Source: Candidatus Bathyarchaeota archaeon (lineage in GTDB: Archaea; Thermoproteota; Bathyarchaeia; Bathyarchaeales; Bathycorpusculaceae). From it: 64,000 nt of DNA. Shown here in pieces: positions 42,900 through 51,672 of the stretch. Under the pieces are notes generated by a model. The model worked only from the letters and a program-made list of their open reading frames with translations. It had not been told where the DNA came from and did not search any database. The stretch's first letter is position 1. Every line of letters starts with the position of its first letter. The translations under genes were made by a program, and so were the position numbers. The stretch spans positions 124,001-188,000 of the forward strand of contig PLYI01000120.1 of the NCBI GenBank assembly GCA_003151735.1, written 5' to 3'.

Positions 42900-43655
42900 A
42901 TGTTCAAGCTTAAAGTGTCTGATGCTAAACTCCTAAGAGATATGGCAACCGCCATCTCAATTCTAGTGGACGAGGCAACCTTCAAAATTGACCCTGAAGG
43001 CTTAAAACTCAGGGCCATGGATCCGTCACGTGTAGCCATGATTGATTTTGAATGGCCAAAATCACTCTTCCAAGAATACTTGTGCACTGAACCAACAAAA
43101 ATCTGCTTAAACATAAGCGAACTGCTAAAACTGCTCAAACGCGCAGGAAAAGAAGAAGCAGTTGAGCTCTCTTTAGACGATAAAACTGGACGTTTACTAG
43201 TTACGATAACTGGAAAGTACAGCCGAAACTTCACGATGCCAACGCTTGAAGCTTCCGAAGAAGAAGTCCCAACGCCAAAAATCAGCTTCAACGTCAAAGC
43301 CAAAACCACAACACAGGGATTAAGCCAAGCAATCGAAGACGCCCAACTCGTCAGCGACCACGTAAGAATCGAAGCTGAACCAGAAAAACTGACGCTTAGC
43401 GCCTCAGGCGACTTAATGGGAGCAACCATAACGCTTCAAAAGGGCAATGACGCATTGCTCGATTTGGAAGTTAAAGAGAGCGCCAAAGCAACATTCAGCC
43501 TAAGCTACCTCTCAGAAATCATAAAAGCAGCTTCAGCAACATCCGACATCGCAACCCTTGAATTCTCAAGCGACATGCCAGTAAGAATCGACTTCCAACA
43601 GGCAAAAGAGGGAAAGTTAACCTTCTTTTTGGCGCCAAGAATCGAAACAGAGTAA
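42900..43655 (+). CDS. pcn: DNA polymerase sliding clamp PCNA
   Basis: This 251-residue PCNA has the expected N-terminal MFKLKVSDAKLLRDMATAIS, the central LRAMDPSRVAMIDFEWPKSLF and the acidic C-terminal KLTFFLAPRIE ending. Two repeated domains and an interdomain linker (EEEVPTPKISF, about 120) are visible. It forms the ring that tethers polymerases and nucleases to DNA and is loaded by the RFC encoded at 33.1-35.3 kb. Only one PCNA gene is seen here. Well-formed TATA and ribosome binding site precede it. Confidence 0.97.
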   Translation: MFKLKVSDAKLLRDMATAISILVDEATFKIDPEGLKLRAMDPSRVAMIDFEWPKSLFQEYLCTEPTKICLNISELLKLLKRAGKEEAVELSLDDKTGRLLVTITGKYSRNFTMPTLEASEEEVPTPKISFNVKAKTTTQGLSQAIEDAQLVSDHVRIEAEPEKLTLSASGDLMGATITLQKGNDALLDLEVKESAKATFSLSYLSEIIKAASATSDIATLEFSSDMPVRIDFQQAKEGKLTFFLAPRIETE

Positions 43656-43669
43656 GACGCCAATTGCAA

Positions 43670-44695
43670 ATGGAATCGGCACTATCTTCTGAAGATTTTG
43701 CCAAATACCCATTTTTGAAACAAGCCTCTAAGCAAATAGAGGAACTGCAGTTCACTATTGGAACCTTGTCTTCCGAAAAGTCTGTTTTTGACCGTGCTCA
43801 AGAACGAATAAAAAAGGCGATCCTAGATGTAAATACTGGGGTAATGGTAAAGGACAAACCGACGGAAATTTCATCGTTCGCCGCAGCACTTGTTTTGGTG
43901 ATTGCCACAAAAAATGCGTGGATAAAAAAGAGATACGCACTAGCTGTAGCAAAAACTTCTTATGCCCAAATGCTTAAACAAGAAACTACTAAAGAAAAAA
44001 TTGTAAATCTAGCTAAAGATTTTGATTGGGATATTTGCGGAGGATCCCCTTACAAGGATTTCCGCATAGGCTTTAATTTTTATTTAAAAAATGCAGCTCA
44101 CATGCATGGTTCTGAGTGGAAGCTCGTTAACCAAATCATGGATAAGGGCAAGGTATACTTAAACAAAGATAAGGTGGCTCGTTTGCTGCAAGAAGAAGTG
44201 AAAAATCGGGTGGAAAAGCGGCTCGATGTACCAGAAATCAAGAACCTCCCCCAAGAGATATGCGCCATAGCCGAAGAATTAACCAAGCTGGCGCAGACGA
44301 TCATGGGGCAGGAAATTGAGGAAATGCCCAAAGTTGTCGTCCAAGGAGCTTTCCCCCCATGCATAAACGCCCTCTACGCAGATGCATCCCAAGCCCACCA
44401 TCTAAGCCACATCGGTCGTTTCACCTTGACCTCGTTCATGATAAACATAGGAATGACCCCTGAAGGTTTGAATGACATGTTCAAAACCTTCTCCGACTAC
44501 AACGAACGCTTAACCCGCTACCAAATCGAGCACATCGCCGGTGAACGCGGTTCAGGAACAAAGTACACTTGCCCACAGTGCTCAGTCCTTCAGACCCATG
44601 GCGTATGCAAGAACAAAGATGACTTATGCCGAAGCATCTATCATCCACTAAAATACTACAAAAGAAAAACAGAGCAGAAAAGTAAGGCGGAATGA
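43670..44695 (+). CDS. priL: DNA primase large subunit (iron-sulfur)
   Basis: This 341-residue PriL starts near MESALSSEDFAKYPFLKQAS. It has PCINALYADASQAHHLSHIGRF (described by PPCI, about residue 228), the later TKYTCPQCSVLQTHGVC (about 304) and CRSIYHPLKYY. Four Cys residues (PPCI, TCPQC or GVC, DDLC) would bind the [4Fe-4S] cluster of the family. It partners PriS (47320-48546) in primer synthesis. ATG 43670 is preferred to the TTG at 43664; the gene follows pcna by 14 bases and is co-transcribed. Confidence 0.94.
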   Translation: MESALSSEDFAKYPFLKQASKQIEELQFTIGTLSSEKSVFDRAQERIKKAILDVNTGVMVKDKPTEISSFAAALVLVIATKNAWIKKRYALAVAKTSYAQMLKQETTKEKIVNLAKDFDWDICGGSPYKDFRIGFNFYLKNAAHMHGSEWKLVNQIMDKGKVYLNKDKVARLLQEEVKNRVEKRLDVPEIKNLPQEICAIAEELTKLAQTIMGQEIEEMPKVVVQGAFPPCINALYADASQAHHLSHIGRFTLTSFMINIGMTPEGLNDMFKTFSDYNERLTRYQIEHIAGERGSGTKYTCPQCSVLQTHGVCKNKDDLCRSIYHPLKYYKRKTEQKSKAE

Positions 44696-44775
44696 CTTGT
44701 TAAGATTTATTAGCTTATTAATCTCTTATATGGATGGCAAAATTCCTCATGACCTATCAGTTGATTGGTAACTCG

Positions 44776-45492
44776 ATGATTAACTCTGAAGTCGGCGTGA
44801 TTCTTCCTACTTATGGAGAAGCCGAAAACATCTCGAAATTAATTGACGACATTGAAAATCTAAAGTTGGACGCCTCGATACTTGTTATCGATGATTCCAG
44901 TCCAGATGGAACCGCAGAAATCGTTCGGCAAAAACAGAGTCAATACCCAAACATTGTGCTACACAGTCGACCTAAAAAAACTGGTTTGGGCAGTGCGATT
45001 ACTGATGGAATCAAAATATTTCTATCCGCAAAAAAGCCCCCAAAATATGTCTTCACAATGGATGCCGATTACTCCCATAATCCACAAGATATCCCACAGC
45101 TTTTAGCCACTATGAGGGAGTGCGATTGCGGAATCGTCATCGGCAGCCGATATATCAAAGGAGGCAGAATCGCTGGGTGGCCATTCACAAGAAAAGTAAT
45201 CAGCAAAACAGCTAACCTCATCGCCCGAGCTTCTTTAGGCTTAAAACTGAAGGATTGCACAAGCGGCTACCGTTGCTACTCCACACAATTCCTCAAAGAA
45301 GCCATAGGCAACTTGCACAGTCAAACATACGAAATCCAGATAGAGACAATAAGACAAGCAGCGCTGAGAAAGTTCAAGGTAAAAGAAACTCCCATATTGT
45401 TTGTCAATAGAAAACGTGGAAAATCTAAGCTTTCATGGACCGAAATCAAAAGCTACTTATCATATACCATGAAGGCAGTTTGGCGTTCATAG
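44776..45492 (+). CDS. Polyprenyl-phosphate mannose/glucose synthase (Dpm1-like GT2)
   Basis: This 238-residue glycosyltransferase family 2 protein begins EVGVILPTYGEAENI and has the DxD-type motif DADYSHNPQDIPQLL (about 97-111) and a CTSGYRCYSTQFL segment (about 160-172). It transfers a sugar from a nucleotide donor to a polyprenyl phosphate. No C-terminal membrane spans are present, as in soluble Dpm1. ATG 44776 matches the usual family N-terminus. The polytopic gene at 45576 follows and could use its product. Confidence 0.9.
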   Translation: MINSEVGVILPTYGEAENISKLIDDIENLKLDASILVIDDSSPDGTAEIVRQKQSQYPNIVLHSRPKKTGLGSAITDGIKIFLSAKKPPKYVFTMDADYSHNPQDIPQLLATMRECDCGIVIGSRYIKGGRIAGWPFTRKVISKTANLIARASLGLKLKDCTSGYRCYSTQFLKEAIGNLHSQTYEIQIETIRQAALRKFKVKETPILFVNRKRGKSKLSWTEIKSYLSYTMKAVWRS

Positions 45493-45575
45493 ATTGTGCG
45501 GAGTTAACGCTCCTTTATTAAAGCAGAATTAAATACATGTTGGATTCTATTTTTAGCCGTCACGGAAGCGGGTTA

Positions 45576-47234
45576 ATGAAAAAGCTTGGCACGACTAAAA
45601 TTCTTCTCTTAGTCGCAATTATATTAATGGTGCTAAGCATCGTCTTATCCATCGGCAGCTTGTTTCCTGTTGCCACAGGGAACACTCAAAAAGTCACAGT
45701 CATCGATGATTTCTTCAGACTCAGCCAAAACGAAACATACCGACAGGGCTTAGGAGCTTTCCAGGGCGGAGAAAACATCTCAGTAACTGTTGAATGCCCA
45801 ACTGCTTTTATGAAAAACTTTTCTATCGCAACGTCCAGCACTACAATTTACTCTAACCTTACAAACCTGAACATAACCGCCTCATTCATTGCTGACGCCC
45901 ACTATTATGAAGTAATTTTCTATTCCAACGCACAAAACGCAAGCTGGGTTCACTTTCAAGCAACAGTTGAGAAACCCCAAGTTCTCTATCCACTTTCCTG
46001 GCTTAATGATTCAGCAAAAATCATGTTCCTACTAAGCGCAGCAGCAGCCATGATTATCACTTTAAAATGGGTTCTCCCAAAGCTCACAGAAAAACTAGAA
46101 ACAACCTCTTCTTTACCGATTGTAGACAAAACGTTCCGCAATCGCTTGCTGGCGCTTCTTTTGTTATCGTTGATTGTCTGGCTCGTTGTTTTAGCCGTAA
46201 ATTCTAGCCCGCTTGCGACATTCAATAATTGGTATACGGACCACGCCAGAGACAGCTACGTCTCAAGCCTATTTCTCAAAGATGGTTTGTCGGTGTTTAA
46301 CCAGCCTTTAGGAGCACTTTCAAGCCAAGACAGTTCACGCTATATGTTCGTAACATGGCCCGAAATGCCACATCTTTATCCATTGGGCAGTATTCTGGTG
46401 TTTTTGCCCTTTGGCGCCCTGCTGCAGAGTGGTTTTGACCCAGTTTTGGTTTACAAACTTGAGATTGTCCTCTTTCTTGTATTCGCCCACATTTGCCTCT
46501 TCTTCTTTCTCAGGGTTTTCCTTAAGAAGAATTCGCATTTGATCTGGAAACTAGCTGGACTCTACATTATTTATGTGTCACTGGTGCTTTATGCGGCAGG
46601 CGGCATGTTTGATTCGGTGGCGTTCCTCTTTGCCTTAATTGCGGTAACGATGTTTCTAAGTGAACGCTATGATTACTTCTTTTTGTTAATCGGAGTTTCA
46701 GTCTTTTTAAAGTATCAAGCGGGAATTTTCCTGTTGCCCCTAATATTCGTCGGTTTATTGAAGCTTCTTGAAAAAAACAAGCCTAAAAACTTACTTCAAA
46801 ATAAGGCAGTACTCGGGGGCTCTGCGTTACTGGCGATTAGCGGGTTTACGGCTTACTTGAGTGCACCGTTTCTGATACAAACTAGACAAGAGTTGGTTAT
46901 GAATGCCATCAACGCTTTCTCATTGCATTCTCAAGTCGGCTGGAGCCAGCAGTCTGCCGGAGTTCTGTTAACCCTTGCCTGCACATTGGTTTATGCAGCG
47001 TACATGCTTAACAAAAACAGTTTGCTTTCGCTATCAGCGATTTTTCTGCTCATACCCAGTTTCTTGTTGGCATACTTCCAATATTGGTACATTCCCTACA
47101 TTTTTGTTTATGCGCTGATTCCTCAACGCAGAAAAGAGCTGGAGGTTACTATCGTCTGGCTGGGCTTCATGTTTGTAATGCTCTGTTTCACAAATAATCC
47201 TTTTCAGCTTCAGTTTCTTCCGAAGCTCACTTAG
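45576..47234 (+). CDS. Polytopic membrane protein, probable GT-C glycosyltransferase
   Basis: This protein of about 552 residues has an N-terminal span, an extracytoplasmic beta-rich stretch (about 30-135) and some ten further membrane spans. After the second span comes a loop with NNWYTDHARDSYVSSLF, an acidic motif in a position typical of GT-C enzymes that use polyprenyl-phosphate sugars. I assign the class only by topology and this motif. ATG 45576 has GGAAGCGGG upstream; ATG 45537 would add 13 residues. The Dpm1-like gene is immediately upstream. Confidence 0.6.
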   Translation: MKKLGTTKILLLVAIILMVLSIVLSIGSLFPVATGNTQKVTVIDDFFRLSQNETYRQGLGAFQGGENISVTVECPTAFMKNFSIATSSTTIYSNLTNLNITASFIADAHYYEVIFYSNAQNASWVHFQATVEKPQVLYPLSWLNDSAKIMFLLSAAAAMIITLKWVLPKLTEKLETTSSLPIVDKTFRNRLLALLLLSLIVWLVVLAVNSSPLATFNNWYTDHARDSYVSSLFLKDGLSVFNQPLGALSSQDSSRYMFVTWPEMPHLYPLGSILVFLPFGALLQSGFDPVLVYKLEIVLFLVFAHICLFFFLRVFLKKNSHLIWKLAGLYIIYVSLVLYAAGGMFDSVAFLFALIAVTMFLSERYDYFFLLIGVSVFLKYQAGIFLLPLIFVGLLKLLEKNKPKNLLQNKAVLGGSALLAISGFTAYLSAPFLIQTRQELVMNAINAFSLHSQVGWSQQSAGVLLTLACTLVYAAYMLNKNSLLSLSAIFLLIPSFLLAYFQYWYIPYIFVYALIPQRRKELEVTIVWLGFMFVMLCFTNNPFQLQFLPKLT

Positions 47235-47319
47235 CTAAACATCATGGAAATTTGAGTTTTATCGGCATAAGTTAAATTTAAGGTGATAAGTAATTACTAT
47301 GTCAAAAAGGGGGTAGGGT

Positions 47320-48546
47320 ATGGAGGCTTCTAGAGAATTCGTTTACCAAAAATTCACAGAATACTACCGAGACCCTTCCACAGTGATTCCTGTCGTCTCC
47401 GTACCTGAGCAGCGGGAATTCGGCTATCTCATGTTCAAGGAGCGCTTCATGGTTAGGCACAGAAGGTTTGCTGAATTCAAAAATGTAAGAGCATTACTTG
47501 CCGAAACTGTGCCGTCCGATGTTTATCACTCCTGCGCCTACTATGAAAACCCAGACTATGACATGGACAAAAAACGCTGGTTGGGCGCCGATTTGGTCTT
47601 CGATATAGATGCCGACCACATTCCCACTTCATGCAACAAAATCCACGATGAATTTAGATGTGTAAAATGCGGTTTTGAAGGCAGAGGAATCACCCCAGAA
47701 ATTTGCCCCTGCTGTGAAGCAACAAAGTTTGAAACCAAAATTTGGGCCTGTGATTTGTGCATTCAATCGACCCGCGACGAAGCCGCCAAACTCCTTGACA
47801 TGTTGGAAAACGATTTTGGCTTTTCCCAAGATGAGCTGCATGTGTATTTTTCAGGACATCGAGGCTACCACGTTCATATAGAGAACGAAGCTGTGCGGTC
47901 GCTGGATGCTATGGCTAGGAAAGAAATTGTTGATTACGTCACAGGACTAGGTATAAGCATTCTTGACAGGGAATCTGAAGAGAAACGCGGAAGGCGCAAG
48001 GTTGCCAAAAAATTTAGTTTGCATGATTTCGGCTGGCACCGACGCTTGAAGCTGGGAATGCAAGATTTCCTTTTGAAAGCAACCAAAGAGGACATGAGAA
48101 ACGTAGGTATCAAAAACAATGCGCTTTTGAAGAACAAGGAGACCATCATTAAGCGCGCGATAAGTGAGGGCCGATGGGAAAGCATAAATGACGTCAGCGT
48201 TCAAACCTGGCTAAAGTTAGCCGAATACATTAAGGAAACTCAATCCTCAAAGATTGACACAGTCGTCACCACCGACATTCATCGCTTAATCCGCATGAAC
48301 GGCACGTTGCATGGCAAAACAGGCTTAAAAAAAGTTGAGTTCCCAGCAAAAAACCTGCAAACTTTTGACCCCTTCACTGGAGCCGTAGCTTTTAAAAAGG
48401 GCACAGCTAAAGTGTTGGTGTCTGATGCGCCAGAGTTTAGGTTGAATGGGGAAACGTTGGGTCCATACAAGAATCAAACTGTTGAGTTGCCTGTTGCTGC
48501 AGCGGTTATGCTTATCTGTAAAAGAAGAGCTGAGGTTGCGAATTAA
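47320..48546 (+). CDS. priS: DNA primase small (catalytic) subunit
   Basis: This 408-residue catalytic primase has the metal-binding DLVFDIDADHIP (about residue 96), YFSGHRGYHVHIENE (about 176) and a late TTDIHRLIRMNGTLHGKTGL (about 309). A zinc-binding insertion (CVKCGFEG, CPCCEATKF) lies at about 111-137. It makes primers with PriL and can be error-prone. GGGGGTAGGG precedes the ATG. The GINS gene begins on the last base of its stop codon. Confidence 0.96.
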   Translation: MEASREFVYQKFTEYYRDPSTVIPVVSVPEQREFGYLMFKERFMVRHRRFAEFKNVRALLAETVPSDVYHSCAYYENPDYDMDKKRWLGADLVFDIDADHIPTSCNKIHDEFRCVKCGFEGRGITPEICPCCEATKFETKIWACDLCIQSTRDEAAKLLDMLENDFGFSQDELHVYFSGHRGYHVHIENEAVRSLDAMARKEIVDYVTGLGISILDRESEEKRGRRKVAKKFSLHDFGWHRRLKLGMQDFLLKATKEDMRNVGIKNNALLKNKETIIKRAISEGRWESINDVSVQTWLKLAEYIKETQSSKIDTVVTTDIHRLIRMNGTLHGKTGLKKVEFPAKNLQTFDPFTGAVAFKKGTAKVLVSDAPEFRLNGETLGPYKNQTVELPVAAAVMLICKRRAEVAN

Positions 48547-49136
48547 TGTACAATGAACTCTACGCGGCATGGCAAAGAGAAATCGATGACCCTACACTTG
48601 GAGGTTTACCGCCGGACTTCTACGCCAAAATCGCGGAGTATCTGCGGCGCATCAAAGAAGAAGATAAGGTTCTGGATAAAAAATCTGTTAAAATGAACCT
48701 ACTTGAGCATGAAGCACAAAATGTTGAGCGGATGCTTGAGGAACTTCTTGGGGCAAGATACAGAAAAATCGTAAAAACCGTTACCAAAACCCAAAAGTTG
48801 CCTTCTGAGCTGTTAACATTTGAAGAAGCGAAAATGTGTGAGACCTTTGCGGGTTTCGCCAAGTCTTACCATAAGTTTGCTGACGACTTAATGCAGGGTC
48901 AATTGGTTGTCGAACCAATTAAGGTCACAGTTAGAGTCGAAGCAAACGTTGCCGCTCCCGCACCCCAGCCCCATAAACGGTCCACTATTCGATTCCTAAA
49001 GAATATTCCAGCCATTATGGGCGCAGACATGAAATCCTACGGTCCATTCACAGCGGAAGATGTGGCGTCGTTGCCGCCTCAGAACGCACAAATTTTGGTT
49101 AAGCAGGGCTTAGCTGTGCTCGTTGAGGTTTCCTAG
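48546..49136 (+). CDS. GINS complex subunit (Gins51/Gins15-like)
   Basis: This 196-residue protein starts with the helical A-domain (LYAAWQREIDDPTLGGLPPD, about 5-24) and ends in a small B-domain (LKNIPAIMGADMKSYGPF, about 150-168), the order found in archaeal Gins51 and eukaryotic Sld5/Psf1. Together with the Gins23-like protein (37372-37926) it should form the GINS tetramer that links MCM to other replisome parts. It shares one base with priS and is co-transcribed. Its end overlaps the convergent archaeosortase gene by 27 bases. Confidence 0.85.
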   Translation: MYNELYAAWQREIDDPTLGGLPPDFYAKIAEYLRRIKEEDKVLDKKSVKMNLLEHEAQNVERMLEELLGARYRKIVKTVTKTQKLPSELLTFEEAKMCETFAGFAKSYHKFADDLMQGQLVVEPIKVTVRVEANVAAPAPQPHKRSTIRFLKNIPAIMGADMKSYGPFTAEDVASLPPQNAQILVKQGLAVLVEVS

Positions 49137-50150
49137 CTTTTTGTCTTTGTGTTTTCTCCTTAAGCTTTGGCTTGCCAGAATAATCAACGGGTAAGAAATT
49201 ATCCATGCCATCGCATATAACGGTCCATAGTAGAAGTGGAATGCCTGCACCTCTGTAGATTCAGCGCCAAATTGCATGCCAATAGTAAAAATGGTTGCTA
49301 TTCTCAGCACATTTATGAAGTAGGTAATTGCTGCGCCGAAGGCGAAGTAGCCTATTTTGGATTTCCAAGAAATGTTCATTCGCTTCAGAAATACCAAAGC
49401 AACAGCTGTGAAGATAAGAAGGCTCTCTATGCCTGCGCAGGGCCACGCTATCGTAAACTGAGTAGTTCCCAATAGACCTGAAACATGGAGAAGCGGCATC
49501 CCAGTTGCCACGTCAGTTCCCAGCACAGCAGTGTTTCCCATTAAACCCAAAACGCCTGCGGCAAGGGTGGCAGTTGTTGGAACAAGAATCTGAAAAGGTG
49601 TGAATTGACCGTAAGGAAAAACATTATCGATAGTGTAGAGGATTCCAACTAACGCTGCAAACAGGGCTGGCAAAGCAAAACCAGTTAACCCCTTCTTTCC
49701 AAAAGACAAGAAAACAGTCACACAAAAAAGAAGCGAAAAGACAAGGTATTCAATGGCGAGCGGCATAGAATCCGCCCAAGTAATTCCGTTTTGGGCTGAC
49801 CACGTGACTATGGCGGTGTTTAAACCAAGGTAATACTCCAAAACCACATAAAGTGTTGGAATCAATAAAGTGATCACAAAAACGAGGAGTCTTTTCTTAT
49901 TCTGCAAGTTAATTTTCGATTGGATGGTTTCCCAGCTGAGAATGAACTCCAAGGCAACCAGCCAGATGAAGAACATTTGGAAGGTTCGCCCTTTCCACAT
50001 TAACTCGAATGAACCTGAGCTTAAAAAATAAAGTAACCCTAAGGGAACCGCAAAAGCGATGATCGGCAGGAGCTTGAGCAGGGTGCTTGAATAATCTTTG
50101 TTTTTTGGCGATGCTGAGTCGCTGTTCATGCCGCACATGACATTAACCAT
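49110..50150 (-). CDS. Exosortase/archaeosortase-family membrane protein
   Basis: This 346-residue protein has about nine membrane spans. The family triad is visible: Cys in WPCAGIESLLIF (about residue 236), Arg in YFINVLRIATIF (about 287) and a third conserved polar site around FHFYYGPLYA (about 310). Archaeosortases cut C-terminal sorting signals of surface proteins and can link them to lipid. The subtype and sorting motif cannot be named, and no obvious target signal was found among the secreted proteins here. Several Met codons near the start make the exact start uncertain. Confidence 0.85.
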   Translation of the reverse strand: MVNVMCGMNSDSASPKNKDYSSTLLKLLPIIAFAVPLGLLYFLSSGSFELMWKGRTFQMFFIWLVALEFILSWETIQSKINLQNKKRLLVFVITLLIPTLYVVLEYYLGLNTAIVTWSAQNGITWADSMPLAIEYLVFSLLFCVTVFLSFGKKGLTGFALPALFAALVGILYTIDNVFPYGQFTPFQILVPTTATLAAGVLGLMGNTAVLGTDVATGMPLLHVSGLLGTTQFTIAWPCAGIESLLIFTAVALVFLKRMNISWKSKIGYFAFGAAITYFINVLRIATIFTIGMQFGAESTEVQAFHFYYGPLYAMAWIISYPLIILASQSLRRKHKDKKLGNLNEHS

Positions 50151-50182
50151 GTGTTCTCGATTTAAAAAGAATGTGCATTATT

Positions 50183-50216
50183 CGAGCACTGTGCCGCCGC
50201 GGTGGAGGCGAGCAGA
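50183..50216. other. GC-rich intergenic patch
   Basis: A stretch of about 34 bases, much richer in G and C than its surroundings (GCCGCCGCGGTGGAGGCG inside), is flanked by direct repeats CGAGCA (50183-50188 and 50209-50214). It lies between the archaeosortase start and the TFS stop. It could be part of a small RNA or a protein site; nothing more can be said. Confidence 0.2.
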
Positions 50217-50232
50217 AAAAAAAGGTTAGCTT

Positions 50233-50589
50233 TTAGCTGTATTCTCTATACGTGTAATTGCATTTGGTGCAACGCAGGAACTGAGTTGAAGACTCATCTG
50301 CCCCTCGTGTCTGGACCTGCCACACATAAGCTGTATTGTTCCCGCATCGTGGGCACTCAATGCGCACGGTTGGCAGCGTACTAAGCTTCTGTTCCTCTTT
50401 ACCAATTACGGCCACTAGCTGTTGAGGAGTATGCTGGATAACTTTGGGCGTTACTTTGGCATCTGATTTTTTGCCTGCATCCGGCTTCTTGTAACCGCAT
50501 TTTGCGCAAGCAAGAACCAAAGTTGCTTCTTTGCCACTTTTGGATTTCTTTGGCTCAAGACGAGAACCACATTTAGGGCAGAATTCCAT
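50233..50589 (-). CDS. tfs: Transcription factor S (TFIIS/Rpb9-like)
   Basis: This protein of about 118 residues has two zinc ribbons: MEFCPKCGSRL with CAKCGYK (about 4-32) and CPRCGNNTAYVWQVQTRGADES with CTKCNYTYREYS (about 80-118). The RGADES segment includes the acidic hairpin that stimulates RNA cleavage by stalled RNA polymerase. ATG 50589 is chosen because it begins at the usual N-terminus and has AAGGAAAC upstream; GTG 50604 is an alternative. Part of a minus-strand informational series. Confidence 0.94.
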   Translation of the reverse strand: MEFCPKCGSRLEPKKSKSGKEATLVLACAKCGYKKPDAGKKSDAKVTPKVIQHTPQQLVAVIGKEEQKLSTLPTVRIECPRCGNNTAYVWQVQTRGADESSTQFLRCTKCNYTYREYS

Positions 50590-50669
50590 GTTTCCTTGCT
50601 CCACTATTCTATCCGTTTTGGGATTCCCTTAGCATTGTACCTTTTAAACGTTTTCTTATTTCGTCCTAG

Positions 50670-51251
50670 TCAAGGACTAATACCAGAGGCGATTAGGTGG
50701 GCTACACGGAGCGGTTCAGGTAAACAGCTTCTTATCGAAGTTAACTTTATGATTTTTTGCGCTTCGCTCAATGAGATTCCTGCCAATTCCAAGTAAATTT
50801 TAGTGCCTCTGTTGACAACTTCGTGGATTTCTCCAGCTGCGAGAATTATTCTCCAGCGTTCCTCGGAATCAGGCAAGTTTTTGAGTGCTTCGTGAATTGT
50901 ATCTAAATCAGGCTTCTTATGAGTCAACACTAAAACGGGAAGCTTCGTTGCTGCATTCAATTTTTTAATATCAACCATATTAAAGCCTGCAAACGTTACT
51001 CCATTTAACATTATCAAACGCAGCTGCTTGCGATGCGGAGAACCGTTAATCATTGAAGCAAACTGCTCAGTTGCATCCAAACCGTCAATCGCAATCGTTG
51101 TATGCATCACGCCGTCGACGGAGTAACCTCCACGAAAAACAACCCCCACAACTATCACTCTGCCTTTCGTGTGTGGAGTAAATTTTCCATCGTCTATTCC
51201 TAGCACTCGAATTTCTGGTTTTATTGTGCGAAATACTTTTTGGCTGCTCAA
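50670..51251 (-). CDS. DUF99-family protein (endonuclease V-like fold)
   Basis: This 193-residue protein has the DUF99 pattern: RVLGIDDGKFTPH (Asp pair, about residue 15), VVGVVFRGGYSVDGVMHTTI (about 34-53) and a C-terminal RSCLPEPLRVAHLIASGI. DUF99 proteins share the endonuclease V fold and keep an early Asp, so nucleic-acid hydrolysis or binding is possible, but no function is established. TTG start with GTGAG about 9 bases upstream. Confidence 0.88.
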   Translation of the reverse strand: MSSQKVFRTIKPEIRVLGIDDGKFTPHTKGRVIVVGVVFRGGYSVDGVMHTTIAIDGLDATEQFASMINGSPHRKQLRLIMLNGVTFAGFNMVDIKKLNAATKLPVLVLTHKKPDLDTIHEALKNLPDSEERWRIILAAGEIHEVVNRGTKIYLELAGISLSEAQKIIKLTSIRSCLPEPLRVAHLIASGISP

Positions 51252-51373
51252 ACTTTTCTCACTTGAACCTGACTGAAATAATATCGGTTATTAATTAAAA
51301 CCGATCGCAAAACTCACTGTCAACCAAGTTGAAATAAAATTCTAAAATGCTGAAAAAGAAAATAAAATATAGA

Positions 51374-51655
51374 TTAGGCTTTGAGAACGCGTTCTAGTTC
51401 TTTGCCGAAAGCGTCGTTGGCTTCCCGAACTTTCCTCGTTGCCTCAATCAATGCGGCTTCAGGCTTGTTGGCGCCTTTCATTCTGATATAGATGATGGGA
51501 GCTGAAACTAAAGGATGCGGCACATCGTAGCCTGCAAACTCTACTTTTTTATCTTCTAAAAGCCTCTTTGCCAACAAGTTACAGAGTCCGTGGCTGGAGC
51601 CTACGATTTCGATTTTAAGTTCATTTTCTAATTTCTTTAGCACATTAACTTTCAT
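51374..51655 (-). CDS. rpoL: DNA-directed RNA polymerase subunit Rpo11 (L)
   Basis: This 93-residue protein contains the Rpo11/Rpb11 pattern: LEIEIVGSSHGLCNLLAKRL-type segment (about 12-31), FAGYDVPHPLVSAPIIYIRM (about 39-58) and a C-terminal helical end. It pairs with Rpo3 in polymerase assembly, playing the role of bacterial alpha. It follows the csl4 gene by 17 bases on the same strand. The ATG has GAGGAATATTGGC just upstream. Confidence 0.93.
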   Translation of the reverse strand: MKVNVLKKLENELKIEIVGSSHGLCNLLAKRLLEDKKVEFAGYDVPHPLVSAPIIYIRMKGANKPEAALIEATRKVREANDAFGKELERVLKA

Positions 51656-51672
51656 GCCAATATTCCTCTATT

